Shown here: positions 1-8,844 of the stretch, in pieces
Position numbering within the stretch: the first letter of the stretch is position 1
How the letters are laid out: every line of letters begins with the position of its first letter
Assembly: GCA_038326725.1 (NCBI GenBank)
Contig: JBBQKI010000016.1
Location: 1-54,840, forward strand
From: JBBQKI01 sp038326725
Lineage (GTDB): Bacteria; Bacteroidota; Bacteroidia; Flavobacteriales; Flavobacteriaceae
Direction of reading: 5' to 3'
Length of the DNA: 54,840 nucleotides
The notes under the pieces: generated by a model
What the model was told of the DNA's origin: nothing
Seen by the model: the letters and a program-made list of their open reading frames with translations, nothing else
Database searches by the model: none
Program-made: the position numbers and the translations under genes

Positions 1-1
1 T

Positions 2-142
2 ATACTTGGGCAAAAAGTGGTTGACATGAACGTGAACGCGACTACTTCACAGATAAATGTTTCGAACCTGGCCACAGGAACGTACATCATGAAGGTTTCC
101 GTAAACGGACAAATTGGAACTTATAAAGTTCTTAAAAAGTAA
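2..142 (+). CDS. T9SS cargo protein, C-terminal fragment (5' end outside window)
   Basis: Only the last 46 residues and the stop codon are inside the window. They read ILGQKVVDMNVNA... ending TYKVLKK, the terminal part of a type A sorting domain of the type IX secretion system (Por secretion), which directs cargo through the outer membrane and is removed by PorU. The fragment is nearly identical to the C-terminus of the gene at 293-2014 (only a handful of substitutions), so the two are tandem paralogues or share a copied sorting domain. The nature of the mature protein cannot be told from this piece. A strong terminator follows. Confidence 0.85.
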   Translation: MLGQKVVDMNVNATTSQINVSNLATGTYIMKVSVNGQIGTYKVLKK

Positions 143-164
143 ATTGATTATTTTAATACAATTA

Positions 165-199
165 AAAACCATCCCGGTAAAAATCGGGGTGGTTTTTTT
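165..199 (+). terminator. Rho-independent terminator of the T9SS fragment gene
   Basis: The stem AACCATCCC / GGGGTGGTT encloses a short A-rich loop and is followed by a run of seven T, 25-55 bases after the stop codon. Confidence 0.8.
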
Positions 200-292
200 A
201 TTTAATAATTTTACTATTCTATTAAGAAAATTTTTGGTTTTTTCATTAATTTAAGATAATTTTAATAGTGTTTAACTAAAACTTTTAACAAT

Positions 293-2014
293 ATGAAAAA
301 AATTACCCTTTTACTAGTCTGCTTTATCAGCTTTACCAGCTTGATGAATGCACAAAATTCCTTTATGGGAAACACACAGGGAACTCCACCTGCAATTGAC
401 ATGGCAGATTTATTGGAAAGGTATTCAACTATCGGCAATCAAACCGGTAGTTTAAATGATCACTTTTCAATTGCTGAACAACGATTATTGAATGCACACT
501 TTAATGATGTCCAAAATAGGGCTCCGGTAGTAATTACCCAGAGCAATTCTCAAACTATTGAAGCAGGAACAGAGATTGCTTGCGCAACTCCAACTAGCTT
601 CCGAAATAATAATATGTTCAGGCATTTTGACCTACCCGGCGATTTCAGTATCACAAACGGGCTTACAGTAAATGCTGTTGAATTTGCAATTGGAACTATT
701 TCAACCCCTGCCGGGTTCCCCATTACTGCAAATATTTATTCCACTACCCCCGACTCATTTCCGGGAGGCACATTGACTTTGCAAGGAACTGCTGTTTATA
801 ATGCAACGAATGCTGATGCTGCAACTATGATCAATCTACCTCTTTCCGCTACTATTCCTGCGGGTGAGGCTATGGTAATGGAGCTTGTAATTGTTGATGA
901 TTTTACTGACACCAACTTTATGCGTTTTGGATGTAATAATGGTGGCGAAACAGGTCCTTCGTACATACAGGCTGTGGATTGTGGTGCTGTGACACCTACA
1001 CCTTTTTCAGATTTAGGATTGACCCAAGGTTTGGTTTGGAACGTTCTTGGTGATGATGAAGTTGGCGGCGGCGGTCCAGTGGTGGTTTATGGAATCAACA
1101 ATTCCAATATTGAACTTATCAGTTTTGACCCTACCGATCCAGCAACAACTACCGTGATTGGCCCATCACCGGTTACCGTAAATTTTGAGAATGCAGGTTC
1201 CATTGACCCTAACGATTTAAATACAGCTTATGTATTGGATAATGCAGGTGTTTTTTATAGTGTTAATGTTACTACAGGCGCCTATACCAATTTAGGTAAC
1301 ATTCCCGGAGGATGGACTGGCGCGGAGTTTGACCCTTCCACTGGAATTCTTTACGCAATTGATTTGAATACGCTAAGTTTATTCACTATCGATATAGCAG
1401 GAGTAAGCTCGACGCTTGTGGGCCCATCACCTGCCGGCACTCTTCCAATTGCCTTGGCTATTGATGATGCTGGTAATGCTTATAGCTATGACGTAGCAGA
1501 TGATACTTTATATTCCGTTGATTTGGCCACGGGAGCAACAACCCCCATAGGCTTCATTGGTTTTGATGCTAATTTTGGACAAGGGATGTGTTGGGATGCC
1601 AGTACCGATACTTTTTACATGTCTGCTTTTAACTCTACTGCCTTCGCAGCTGAATGGCGTACCGTAGATGTTGCCACCGGAAATACTACCTTGGTGGGCC
1701 CAATCGTTACTACCGCTTCCCCTACCCAAGTTGCATGGTCTTCTATTCCAGGACAGATTATAGCAAGCGTTGTTGAAAATGCACTTGAAGGTTTTGTGAT
1801 TTATCCAAACCCATCTTCGGAAATCATCAATTTGAAATCGGTGAACACTATCGAGACCGTTGCAATCTTTAACATTCTTGGCCAAAAAATCATGGACATG
1901 AACGTTAACGCCTTGACTTCAGAAATAAATGTTTCCTCATTTAATACAGGAACTTATATCATGAAAGTTACGGTGTACGGGCAAACAGGAACCTACAAGA
2001 TTCTTAAAAAATAG
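293..2014 (+). CDS. secreted T9SS-sorted protein with propeller-like repeats
   Basis: This is a 573-residue secreted protein. Residues 1-20 form a Sec signal peptide (cut after LMNA). Residues about 95-250 look like a beta-sandwich of the kind found next to adhesion modules. From about 265 to 490 there are repeated blades with VIGPSP, YSVDLATG and TTLVGP motifs, resembling a DUF4394/beta-propeller-like region. The last 75 residues (IYPNPS... to TYKILKK) are a T9SS type A sorting domain. The protein is therefore expected on the cell surface or in the medium. The substrate is unknown. It follows a paralogue with an almost identical C-terminus and is closed by its own terminator, so it is probably monocistronic. 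The ATG at 293 is chosen because the signal peptide begins there. Confidence 0.85.
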   Translation: MKKITLLLVCFISFTSLMNAQNSFMGNTQGTPPAIDMADLLERYSTIGNQTGSLNDHFSIAEQRLLNAHFNDVQNRAPVVITQSNSQTIEAGTEIACATPTSFRNNNMFRHFDLPGDFSITNGLTVNAVEFAIGTISTPAGFPITANIYSTTPDSFPGGTLTLQGTAVYNATNADAATMINLPLSATIPAGEAMVMELVIVDDFTDTNFMRFGCNNGGETGPSYIQAVDCGAVTPTPFSDLGLTQGLVWNVLGDDEVGGGGPVVVYGINNSNIELISFDPTDPATTTVIGPSPVTVNFENAGSIDPNDLNTAYVLDNAGVFYSVNVTTGAYTNLGNIPGGWTGAEFDPSTGILYAIDLNTLSLFTIDIAGVSSTLVGPSPAGTLPIALAIDDAGNAYSYDVADDTLYSVDLATGATTPIGFIGFDANFGQGMCWDASTDTFYMSAFNSTAFAAEWRTVDVATGNTTLVGPIVTTASPTQVAWSSIPGQIIASVVENALEGFVIYPNPSSEIINLKSVNTIETVAIFNILGQKIMDMNVNALTSEINVSSFNTGTYIMKVTVYGQTGTYKILKK

Positions 2015-2031
2015 AATCCCATGCTTCTTCA

Positions 2032-2069
2032 AAAGCCATCCTCCATTAATTTGGGGGGTGGTTTTTTAT
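2032..2069 (+). terminator. Rho-independent terminator overlapping the next promoter
   Basis: GCCATCCTCC pairs with GGGGGGTGGT (with G-U pairs) and is followed by six T. The right arm contains the TTG that serves as the likely -33 element of the downstream glycosyltransferase promoter. Confidence 0.7.
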
Positions 2070-2084
2070 TTATGGTTACTTTTG
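2051..2084 (+). promoter_or_regulatory. Bacteroidota-type promoter, leaderless arrangement
   Basis: TTG at 2051-2053, a 23-base spacer, then TACTTTTG at 2077-2084, which matches TAnnTTTG exactly. The box ends only four bases before the ATG at 2089, so the predicted transcript starts at or almost at the start codon. Confidence 0.5.
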
Positions 2085-2088
2085 AAAA

Positions 2089-3090
2089 ATGAAACGCAGT
2101 TATTCTTTTATAATCCCTGTTTTTAATCGGCCCCAAGAAATAAAGGAACTTTTGGAAAGCTTTGCGCAACTTCAGTTTAAAGAGGGTTTTGAAATTGTAA
2201 TTATTGAAGATGGCTCCTCGAAATCTTCCGTAGAAATTGTCAATTTATATATAAACAAACTTTCGATTTCCTATTATTTCAAGGAAAATTCAGGCCCCGG
2301 TGCTTCCCGGAACTTTGGAATGGATAAGGCAAAGGGCAATTATTTTATAATTTTGGATTCCGATTGTTTGTTGCCCCCCCAATATTTAAATGTTGTGGAT
2401 GGTTTTTTAAATGAAAAATATATTGACTGTTTTGGAGGGCCCGATGCAGCGCACAATAGTTTTTCGCCTTTGCAAAAAGCCATCAATTATGTAATGACGT
2501 CCTTCTTTACAACAGGCGGGATTCGTGGCGCCAAAAAATCGGTTCAACGTTTTGAGCCACGAAGTTTCAATATGGGAATTTCAAAAGAGGGTTTTTTAAA
2601 GACGGAAGGTTTTGGTAAAATTCATCCCGGCGAAGACCCCGATCTGTCGCAACGAATATTGAAAGCGGGCTTTGAAACGTGTTTTATTCCTGAAGCTTTT
2701 GTTTACCACAAACGTCGGATTTCCTGGGAAAAATTTTATATGCAGGTTACAAAATTTGGTTTGGCCCGGCCCATTTTAAACAAATGGCACCCTGAAGCCG
2801 CAAAAATCACTTTTTGGTTGCCGAGCTTTTTTGTAGTCTTTACCGTATTTTCAATGTTTGCCGCAATGTTTTTGAACTTCTTCTTCATTGCCCCTTTATT
2901 GATATATATGGCAATCGTTTTAATGGATTCAGCGTTGAAGAACAAAAGCATTTATATTGGTCTTCTTTCCGTTTTTGCAATGTTCGTTCAGTTTTTTGGA
3001 TACGGAACGGCTTTTTTAAAATCAATGTATTATATTCATTTAAGAAAGAAGGATCCGGAGGATCAGTTTCCCCATTTATTTTTTAAGTAA
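2089..3090 (+). CDS. family 2 glycosyltransferase, membrane-anchored
   Basis: This is a 333-residue GT-A fold glycosyltransferase. The N-terminal strand and loop YSFIIPVFNRP, the VIIEDGSS motif and the metal-binding LDSD motif at about residues 89-92 are typical of GT2 inverting enzymes. GEDPDLSQRI at about 185 is the acceptor-side ED motif, and there is a Q/RRxxW-like stretch near 208. Three hydrophobic segments at about 240-310 anchor it in the inner membrane. It probably transfers a sugar to a lipid or envelope glycan; donor and acceptor cannot be told. It heads an operon with the YbbR-like gene (26-base gap) and coaE. Confidence 0.85.
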   Translation: MKRSYSFIIPVFNRPQEIKELLESFAQLQFKEGFEIVIIEDGSSKSSVEIVNLYINKLSISYYFKENSGPGASRNFGMDKAKGNYFIILDSDCLLPPQYLNVVDGFLNEKYIDCFGGPDAAHNSFSPLQKAINYVMTSFFTTGGIRGAKKSVQRFEPRSFNMGISKEGFLKTEGFGKIHPGEDPDLSQRILKAGFETCFIPEAFVYHKRRISWEKFYMQVTKFGLARPILNKWHPEAAKITFWLPSFFVVFTVFSMFAAMFLNFFFIAPLLIYMAIVLMDSALKNKSIYIGLLSVFAMFVQFFGYGTAFLKSMYYIHLRKKDPEDQFPHLFFK

Positions 3091-3116
3091 TTTTAAAAGG
3101 CCTTAAATAAAAACGA

Positions 3117-4067
3117 ATGCCGAAAAAAATCAGGTTAACCCAAAGATTTGGAAAGTTAAAGGGATTTCTCTTTTTCTTGTTCTTGGCCATTATTTTTTGG
3201 GCATTGACCAAGTTCAGCCGCGAATTTACTTCCACTTTTTATTTGGATGTACATTACCAAAATATTCCTGAAGCCACGGCACTGGCTAAAAACAACGTTA
3301 GCCAACTTTCATTTGACATTACTGCAAACGGTTTTGACCTTTTGTTCTATAAAATAAAAAAGCCAAGAATTATCGTTCCGGTCTCCGAATTTTACACTAT
3401 TGGGAACAATGAATTTACCATTTCAAGAAATCAACTGAACCAATTGATATGGCAAGAGTTCAACGATAATATTTCAATTAAAAATCTTTCTCAAGAAAAT
3501 CTTGTAATCAAGCTCGATCCGGTAGTTTTTAAAAAAGTAAAAGTAATTTCCAAAGTGGATATTACTTTTGCCGAAGGCTTTAAACCGGCGGACACTGTAC
3601 AAATAATTCCAGATTCGGTTACGGTTTCCGGACCTTCCGGAAGTTTGAAAGAATTGCTTTTCGTGGAAACAGAATTGATTTCTGCTGAAAATTTAAAAGA
3701 AAACATAAACATAAAAACTACATTAGTAAAGCCTTCCCAAAGCGTAATTTCAATTTCTCCGGCAGAGGTTGAAGTGCGTTTAGATGTTGTCGAATTTTCT
3801 GAAGGAGAGGTCATGGTGCCCATAGAGGTGGTGAATGTACCGCCCGGCATGAACATTAAACTCATTCCTCAATCCATTATCGTTTCTTTTAATGCTTCAA
3901 TTATTGGGTTTAATTCAATTTCAGCAAACAACTTTCGGGTGGAATGTGATTTTTCTACTCGCAACATGGAAGAAAATTTTATGATTCCAAAATTGGTGAA
4001 AAAACCACAGGGCGTTTTGAACCATGAATTTGATACCCAAAAAATTGATTTCCTTATAATAAAATGA
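3117..4067 (+). CDS. YbbR-like domain protein (CdaR-like)
   Basis: This is a 316-residue protein with one N-terminal membrane helix (about residues 17-33, GFLFFLFLAIIFWALTKF) and an extracytoplasmic part made of YbbR-like repeats. The signature phrasing PDSVTVSGPSGSLKEL appears at about 162-180. In Firmicutes, YbbR proteins (CdaR) regulate diadenylate cyclase. In flavobacteria this gene regularly precedes coaE, and its function is not established. The last four bases overlap the coaE start (ATGA), which indicates translational coupling. Confidence 0.8.
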   Translation: MPKKIRLTQRFGKLKGFLFFLFLAIIFWALTKFSREFTSTFYLDVHYQNIPEATALAKNNVSQLSFDITANGFDLLFYKIKKPRIIVPVSEFYTIGNNEFTISRNQLNQLIWQEFNDNISIKNLSQENLVIKLDPVVFKKVKVISKVDITFAEGFKPADTVQIIPDSVTVSGPSGSLKELLFVETELISAENLKENINIKTTLVKPSQSVISISPAEVEVRLDVVEFSEGEVMVPIEVVNVPPGMNIKLIPQSIIVSFNASIIGFNSISANNFRVECDFSTRNMEENFMIPKLVKKPQGVLNHEFDTQKIDFLIIK

Positions 4068-4648
4068 AAATAGTAGGGCTCACCGGTGGCATGGGAAGTG
4101 GGAAAACCACGATAGCGCACATGTTCAAAAAATTGGGTGTAGCGGTTTATATTGCAGATAGCGAAGCAAAAAAACTAATTCAAAATTCCCCGGAAATCCA
4201 CATGAAACTTATTGCCCTTTTGGGTGAAAAAGTTTATGAAAATGGGATTTTGAACAAGAGATTCATGGCTGAAAAAATTTTCAACAATCCAGATTTATTG
4301 GAATCCGTAAATGCCATTGTCCATCCCAAAGTAAAAGAACACTTCAGCCAATGGGCTAATCGCCAAAAAGGAAATTATGTGATAAAGGAAGCTGCCATTC
4401 TTTTTGAAAACGGCGGTTATCGTGACTGCGACTCTGTTATTTTGGTTACCGCCCCAAAAAAAATCAGGATACAGCGGATTTTAAACCGGGAAAATATTAC
4501 CATAGATGCTATTGAGGCACGGATGAAAAACCAATGGAGCGATACAAAAAAGAAAAAAATGGCTGATATTGTTTTAGAAAATATCTCCTTAGAATCCACG
4601 CATTTAAAAGTAGAAAAAATACATAAAAAACTTTCTCAAAATTATTAA
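4064..4648 (+). CDS. coaE: dephospho-CoA kinase
   Basis: CoaE phosphorylates the 3'-hydroxyl of the ribose of dephospho-CoA, the last step of coenzyme A synthesis, in the cytoplasm. The P-loop GLTGGMGSGKTT lies at residues 5-16, the YIADSEAKKLI segment carries the conserved Asp of the CoA-binding region, and a late RI..R..I..R lid follows. At 194 residues it has the usual family length. The start codon overlaps the stop codon of the YbbR-like gene. Confidence 0.95.
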   Translation: MKIVGLTGGMGSGKTTIAHMFKKLGVAVYIADSEAKKLIQNSPEIHMKLIALLGEKVYENGILNKRFMAEKIFNNPDLLESVNAIVHPKVKEHFSQWANRQKGNYVIKEAAILFENGGYRDCDSVILVTAPKKIRIQRILNRENITIDAIEARMKNQWSDTKKKKMADIVLENISLESTHLKVEKIHKKLSQNY

Positions 4649-4714
4649 ATTTTTTCTATCATTTCTTTTTGTTAACATTTGGTTAAACCCAATAAAGCCT
4701 AAATGTTAAAATCT

Positions 4715-4722
4715 TACTTTTG
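4715..4722 (+). promoter_or_regulatory. candidate -7 box of the kinase/regulator pair
   Basis: TACTTTTG matches TAnnTTTG and ends five bases before the ATG at 4728, suggesting a leaderless transcript. No TTG lies at the right distance upstream (the nearest is 33 bases away), so support is partial. Confidence 0.3.
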
Positions 4723-4727
4723 AGATC

Positions 4728-6290
4728 ATGAACAAAAAGCTATTCGCCCTACTTATAGCATTGATGAGCCTATCGTTATTGGGGATTATATTTGTTCAGG
4801 GTTATTGGATTTCCAACGCCTATAAAACCAAGGAAGACCTATTCAATTTCAACATCCGGCAAATGTTATATTCTGTTTCCGAAGACATCGAATTACACGA
4901 GATTGAGACTTACTATAATATTTATAGCAATTATGCGGACAGCACTAAAGTGCCTGAAAACACTAACTTAACAGAACTAATTTATAAAACCCGAAAGGAA
5001 GGCAATAATGAAACCTATATCTTTTCCGATGCCATTTTGGAACAGGACTATAAATTATCCTCCAGTTTTTTTGACATAGAACTGGATAGCGTTCAGTTTA
5101 AAAAACTAACCAACCGAAAAACACAGACCATTGTTTCTCCCGGATTGGATGGTATTTCTGCAACACAAACCAGAAAAGAAACTTTTTCTAGGCTGAAAGA
5201 TTATGAACGGAATTCCTTTGAAAGTTCTTTTCGAAATATATCCGCAATGACACCCATTCACCGTCGAATCTCGGGGAAAGAAATAGACGGCCTGCTTGAA
5301 GAGGAGTTAAAAAACAGGGGAATGGAAATGAATTTTGAATATGCCGTTTATAGTAACGGTTTAGCCACCAAAGTACAATCAGAAAATTTTAAAATGGAAC
5401 CTGAAAACACTTTCAGTGAGCCTTTGTTCGTGAATAATGACCTTAATTCCGGCTATGTTTTATTTGTGAATTTTACAGAAAAAAAGAAAGTAGTACTCAA
5501 TTCGATATTGGGGATGGCCATCCTTTCGCTGGTTTTTACGGCAGTGATTATTTTAGCCTATTCTAGCGCTATTTCTCAAATTTATAAACAGAGGCAACTA
5601 GCGCAGATCAAAACAGACTTCATTAATAATATGACCCACGAGTTTAAAACGCCCATCGCAACCATAAATTTAGCGTTGGATTCCCTTAAAAACCCGAAGG
5701 CAAAAGATAATAAGGAATTTTTGGATCGTTATTTAACAATGATCCGCGAGGAAAACAAACGAATGCACGCCCAAGTGGAAAATGTTTTAAGGATATCAAA
5801 ACTAGAAAAAAACGAGCTCGACCTTCCCAAAGAGCGTGTAAAACTTAAGGATATTATTGAAGACGCCATTTCCCATGTTAGCCTAATTGTTGAAAACAGG
5901 GGAGGATATATAAAAACCCATTTCGGAGCTTTGAAAAATTCTGTGCTAGCCAATGAATCACATCTCAGCAATGTATTCGTGAACATTTTGGAAAACGCCA
6001 TCAAATATTCTGAAGATGAACCCAAGATCGATATCTACACCGAAAACGTAAAAAACAGCATCATCCTTAAAATAAGGGATCAGGGCATGGGGATGAGCCA
6101 ATCAGTACAAAAACGAATTTTTGAAAAATTTTACCGGGAACATACCGGCGATATTCACAACGTAAAAGGGCACGGCTTAGGGCTGGCTTACGCAAAACGC
6201 ATACTTGACGATCACGACGCTCAAATATATGTGGAAAGCGAAAAAGGCAATGGCAGTACTTTTATCATTAAATTACACTTAATATCTTAA
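4728..6290 (+). CDS. two-component sensor histidine kinase
   Basis: This is a 520-residue membrane sensor kinase. A first membrane helix lies at about residues 7-27 and a second at about 258-281, leaving a periplasmic domain of about 230 residues with no recognised fold. The dimerisation/phosphoacceptor box MTHEFKTPIATI places the phosphorylated His at residue 304. The ATPase domain shows the N box NILENAIKYS, G1 DQGMGMS and G2 GHGLGLAYAKRI. The general layout resembles RprX-type kinases of Bacteroidota. The regulator gene starts five bases after its stop codon. The stimulus is unknown. Confidence 0.9.
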   Translation: MNKKLFALLIALMSLSLLGIIFVQGYWISNAYKTKEDLFNFNIRQMLYSVSEDIELHEIETYYNIYSNYADSTKVPENTNLTELIYKTRKEGNNETYIFSDAILEQDYKLSSSFFDIELDSVQFKKLTNRKTQTIVSPGLDGISATQTRKETFSRLKDYERNSFESSFRNISAMTPIHRRISGKEIDGLLEEELKNRGMEMNFEYAVYSNGLATKVQSENFKMEPENTFSEPLFVNNDLNSGYVLFVNFTEKKKVVLNSILGMAILSLVFTAVIILAYSSAISQIYKQRQLAQIKTDFINNMTHEFKTPIATINLALDSLKNPKAKDNKEFLDRYLTMIREENKRMHAQVENVLRISKLEKNELDLPKERVKLKDIIEDAISHVSLIVENRGGYIKTHFGALKNSVLANESHLSNVFVNILENAIKYSEDEPKIDIYTENVKNSIILKIRDQGMGMSQSVQKRIFEKFYREHTGDIHNVKGHGLGLAYAKRILDDHDAQIYVESEKGNGSTFIIKLHLIS

Positions 6291-6294
6291 AATC

Positions 6295-7011
6295 ATGGAA
6301 ACTGAAAACAAAAAAATCTTGCTTGTAGAGGACGATCCAAACTTTGGAACCGTGCTAAAAGATTATCTAGCAATGAACGATTACAACGTTACACATGCCA
6401 AAAACGGTATGGAAGGTTTTGAAAAATTCAAGAAAGACGATTTCGATCTTTGCATCCTCGACGTTATGATGCCTTATAAAGACGGATTTACATTGGCGAA
6501 AGAAATTCGCGAAAAAAACGAAGATGTACCCATTATCTTCCTAACAGCGAAAGCAATGAAGGAAGACGTGCTGAAAGGCTATAAAGTTGGTGCGGATGAT
6601 TATCTGAACAAACCCTTTGACAGCGAGGTGCTTTTGATGAAAATAAAAGCCATCATTCAGCGTAAGGCCACGGATTCCATTGCGGATAGCAAGCAGTTTG
6701 AATTCGAGGTTGGGAATTTCCATTTAAATTCCAAATTGCGTTTTCTTACTTTTAATAAAGAAAAACCCATCAAACTTTCACCAAAGGAGAACGAACTGTT
6801 ACGTCTTTTGGCCCTTCACAAGAACGATTTGATGGCGCGTGAACTGGCCCTTACTAAAATTTGGAGGGACGATAATTATTTCACCTCACGGAGCATGGAC
6901 GTTTATATTGCCAAACTTCGGAAATATCTAAGTAAAGATGACGGGGTTGAAATCGTCAATATTCATGGGGAAGGATTTCGTTTGGTAGTGAAAAGTGAAG
7001 TGGAAAATTAA
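6295..7011 (+). CDS. OmpR-family response regulator
   Basis: This is a 238-residue regulator. The receiver domain (residues 1-120) has the acidic pair ED at 12-13, phosphoacceptor Asp56 in LCILDVMMP, and the conserved Lys in DDYLNKPFD. A winged-helix trans_reg_C DNA-binding domain occupies about 135-233 (KLSPKENELLRLL ... SMDVYIAKLRKYL). It is the cognate partner of the kinase immediately upstream, resembling RprY. Targets are unknown. Confidence 0.92.
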   Translation: METENKKILLVEDDPNFGTVLKDYLAMNDYNVTHAKNGMEGFEKFKKDDFDLCILDVMMPYKDGFTLAKEIREKNEDVPIIFLTAKAMKEDVLKGYKVGADDYLNKPFDSEVLLMKIKAIIQRKATDSIADSKQFEFEVGNFHLNSKLRFLTFNKEKPIKLSPKENELLRLLALHKNDLMARELALTKIWRDDNYFTSRSMDVYIAKLRKYLSKDDGVEIVNIHGEGFRLVVKSEVEN

Positions 7012-7034
7012 TTTCCTATAATTATTATTAAGAT

Positions 7035-7063
7035 TAAAAAACGCTTTTAAAGGGCGTTTTTTT
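7035..7063. terminator. bidirectional terminator between the regulator and miaA
   Basis: The stem AAAACGC / GCGTTTT is flanked by an A-run on the left and a T-run on the right, so it can stop both convergent transcripts. It overlaps the last codons and the stop codon of miaA. Confidence 0.7.
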
Positions 7064-7961
7064 CTTTTATAAAGGCAATGATTTCGGTAGGATTCGTATC
7101 AAATCCAAACCAATTTATTTTCGTGTTTTTTTTAAACCAAGTGTTTTGGCGTTTGGCAAAGCGGCGAGTGTTTTTTTTTATTTCTTCTTTGGCTTCATCC
7201 AAAGAAAGTTGCCCGTCAAAATATTCAAAGAGTTCTCGGTAACCGACGGTTTTTAAAGCGTTCAAATCTTTGTTTGGATAAAGTTGTCTTGCTTCCTCCA
7301 ACAAACCCTCCGCCATCAAGTTTTCCACACGTTCATTGATCCTATCGTAAACCAATTTTCTTTCGGCGTTTAAGCCTATATAAAAAACATCAAAATCCCG
7401 GATTACGGAATTTTTTTTTAAAAAAGAAGAATATGGTTTTCCGCTTGCCCGACAAATTTCCAAAGCACGGATCAGCCTGTGCGGATTGTTTTTGTCCAAT
7501 GTTTTGAAATATTCCGGATCATTTTCTTTTAGTTCATTTTGCAATTTTTCGATGCCGTTTTTTTCAAGTTCGCAAGTAAGTTGCTTCCGGTATTTTGAAT
7601 CAACTTCAGGGAAAACATCAAGCCCATTTACCACTGCATCAACATATAAGCCGGAGCCCCCAACCATGACCACTACATGTTTTTTTTTGAATAAACTGGA
7701 CAATAATTCAATTGCTTCCCGTTCAAAATCGCCAACACTGTAACTTTCAAAAATGCTTTTATGCCGAATAAAATGATGAGGGATTTTTTGTAATTCTTCC
7801 GAAGATGGAACTGCGGTCCCAATATTCATTTCCTTAAAGAATTGTCGGGAATCAGCCGAAATGATTTCCGTATTAAAAGCTTCAGCAATTTTTATGGCAA
7901 GTGCCGTTTTTCCAATTGCTGTGGGGCCAACTACACAAAGTAGCAATGGTTTTGGAACCAT
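7047..7961 (-). CDS. miaA: tRNA dimethylallyltransferase
   Basis: MiaA transfers the dimethylallyl group to the N6 of A37 in tRNAs reading UNN codons. The P-loop GPTAIGKTA lies at residues 11-19, the catalytic Asp region IISADSRQFF at about 34-43, and the family signature VGGSGLYVDAV near 100. The late segment RRFAKRQNTWFKK is the tRNA-binding part. At 304 residues it is of normal length. Its ATG shares one base with the stop codon of the upstream channel gene (TAATG), so the two are likely translationally coupled. Confidence 0.95.
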   Translation of the reverse strand: MVPKPLLLCVVGPTAIGKTALAIKIAEAFNTEIISADSRQFFKEMNIGTAVPSSEELQKIPHHFIRHKSIFESYSVGDFEREAIELLSSLFKKKHVVVMVGGSGLYVDAVVNGLDVFPEVDSKYRKQLTCELEKNGIEKLQNELKENDPEYFKTLDKNNPHRLIRALEICRASGKPYSSFLKKNSVIRDFDVFYIGLNAERKLVYDRINERVENLMAEGLLEEARQLYPNKDLNALKTVGYRELFEYFDGQLSLDEAKEEIKKNTRRFAKRQNTWFKKNTKINWFGFDTNPTEIIAFIKEKNAL

Positions 7962-8842
7962 TATGTTTCTGTTTTCTTGATTTTATGCAACTGATGTCCG
8001 CAATTGTCACAGAATTTGGAATCATCTCTATGTTTATTTTCCCCACAATTACGGCAAGATTGGGTGTTTACATGTACGTAATTTCCACTCATGCTTTTGG
8101 AATATTCCGCACTTACTATCCCGGTGGGCACTGCAATGATGCCATAACCCAAAATCATGATAAAGGAGGCGAGAAGTTGGCCAACGGGCGTTGCCGGGGT
8201 TATATCCCCAAAACCCACGGTGGTTAGGGTTACAATAGACCAATATACACTTACCGGGATATTTGTAAAGCCATTTTCCTCGCCTTCGATCAAATACATC
8301 AATGTTCCCGAAATAACAGCAATAATAACTACCGCAAAAAGGAAAACAAAAATTTTGATCCGGCTATTGATCATTGCGCTTTTCAATTTATTCGCTTCGC
8401 CCACATAGCGGGTTACTTTTAAAATTCTGAAAACCCTTAATAACCTAATGGCTCTTACTGCCAATAACGCGCTGCTTCCCACAAAGAAAAATGATAAATA
8501 TAGAGGAATGGTGGATAGAAAATCGATGATGCCATAAAAACTGAAAATGTACTTGGCAGGTTTATTAACGGTGACGATACGGGCGATATATTCTAATGTG
8601 AAAAAAATAGTGATTACCCATTCCCCAAAATAAAGAATGTCGTGATAGGCTTTATCAATAGAATTCACGCTTTCCAGCATTACAAAAACAATGCTGATCA
8701 AAATAAGGAAAATGAGCAGGATATCAAACATCTTCCCCATTGGGGTATCGGCTTCATAAATTATTTCATGAAGTTTTACGCGCCAGTTCCTCTTTTGTGT
8801 TGGTTTCAAATGATGTTTTTTAAGCTGTTTAAAATTAAACAA
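7961..8842 (-). CDS. voltage-gated potassium channel with C-terminal zinc ribbon
   Basis: This is a 293-residue six-helix channel of the Kv/KvAP type. The S4 voltage sensor shows basic residues at every third position (R130, R133, R136, R139, K142, R145). The selectivity filter is TVGFGD at 208-213, between a pore helix and a last membrane helix. After the membrane part there is an unusual short tail with two Cys pairs (C263/C266 and C278/C281, CRNCG ... CDNCG) forming a zinc-ribbon knuckle. It should conduct K+ across the inner membrane. It lies between the exonuclease gene (2-base gap) and miaA (1-base overlap) in one transcription unit. Confidence 0.88.
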   Translation of the reverse strand: MFNFKQLKKHHLKPTQKRNWRVKLHEIIYEADTPMGKMFDILLIFLILISIVFVMLESVNSIDKAYHDILYFGEWVITIFFTLEYIARIVTVNKPAKYIFSFYGIIDFLSTIPLYLSFFFVGSSALLAVRAIRLLRVFRILKVTRYVGEANKLKSAMINSRIKIFVFLFAVVIIAVISGTLMYLIEGEENGFTNIPVSVYWSIVTLTTVGFGDITPATPVGQLLASFIMILGYGIIAVPTGIVSAEYSKSMSGNYVHVNTQSCRNCGENKHRDDSKFCDNCGHQLHKIKKTET

Positions 8843-8844
8843 CT

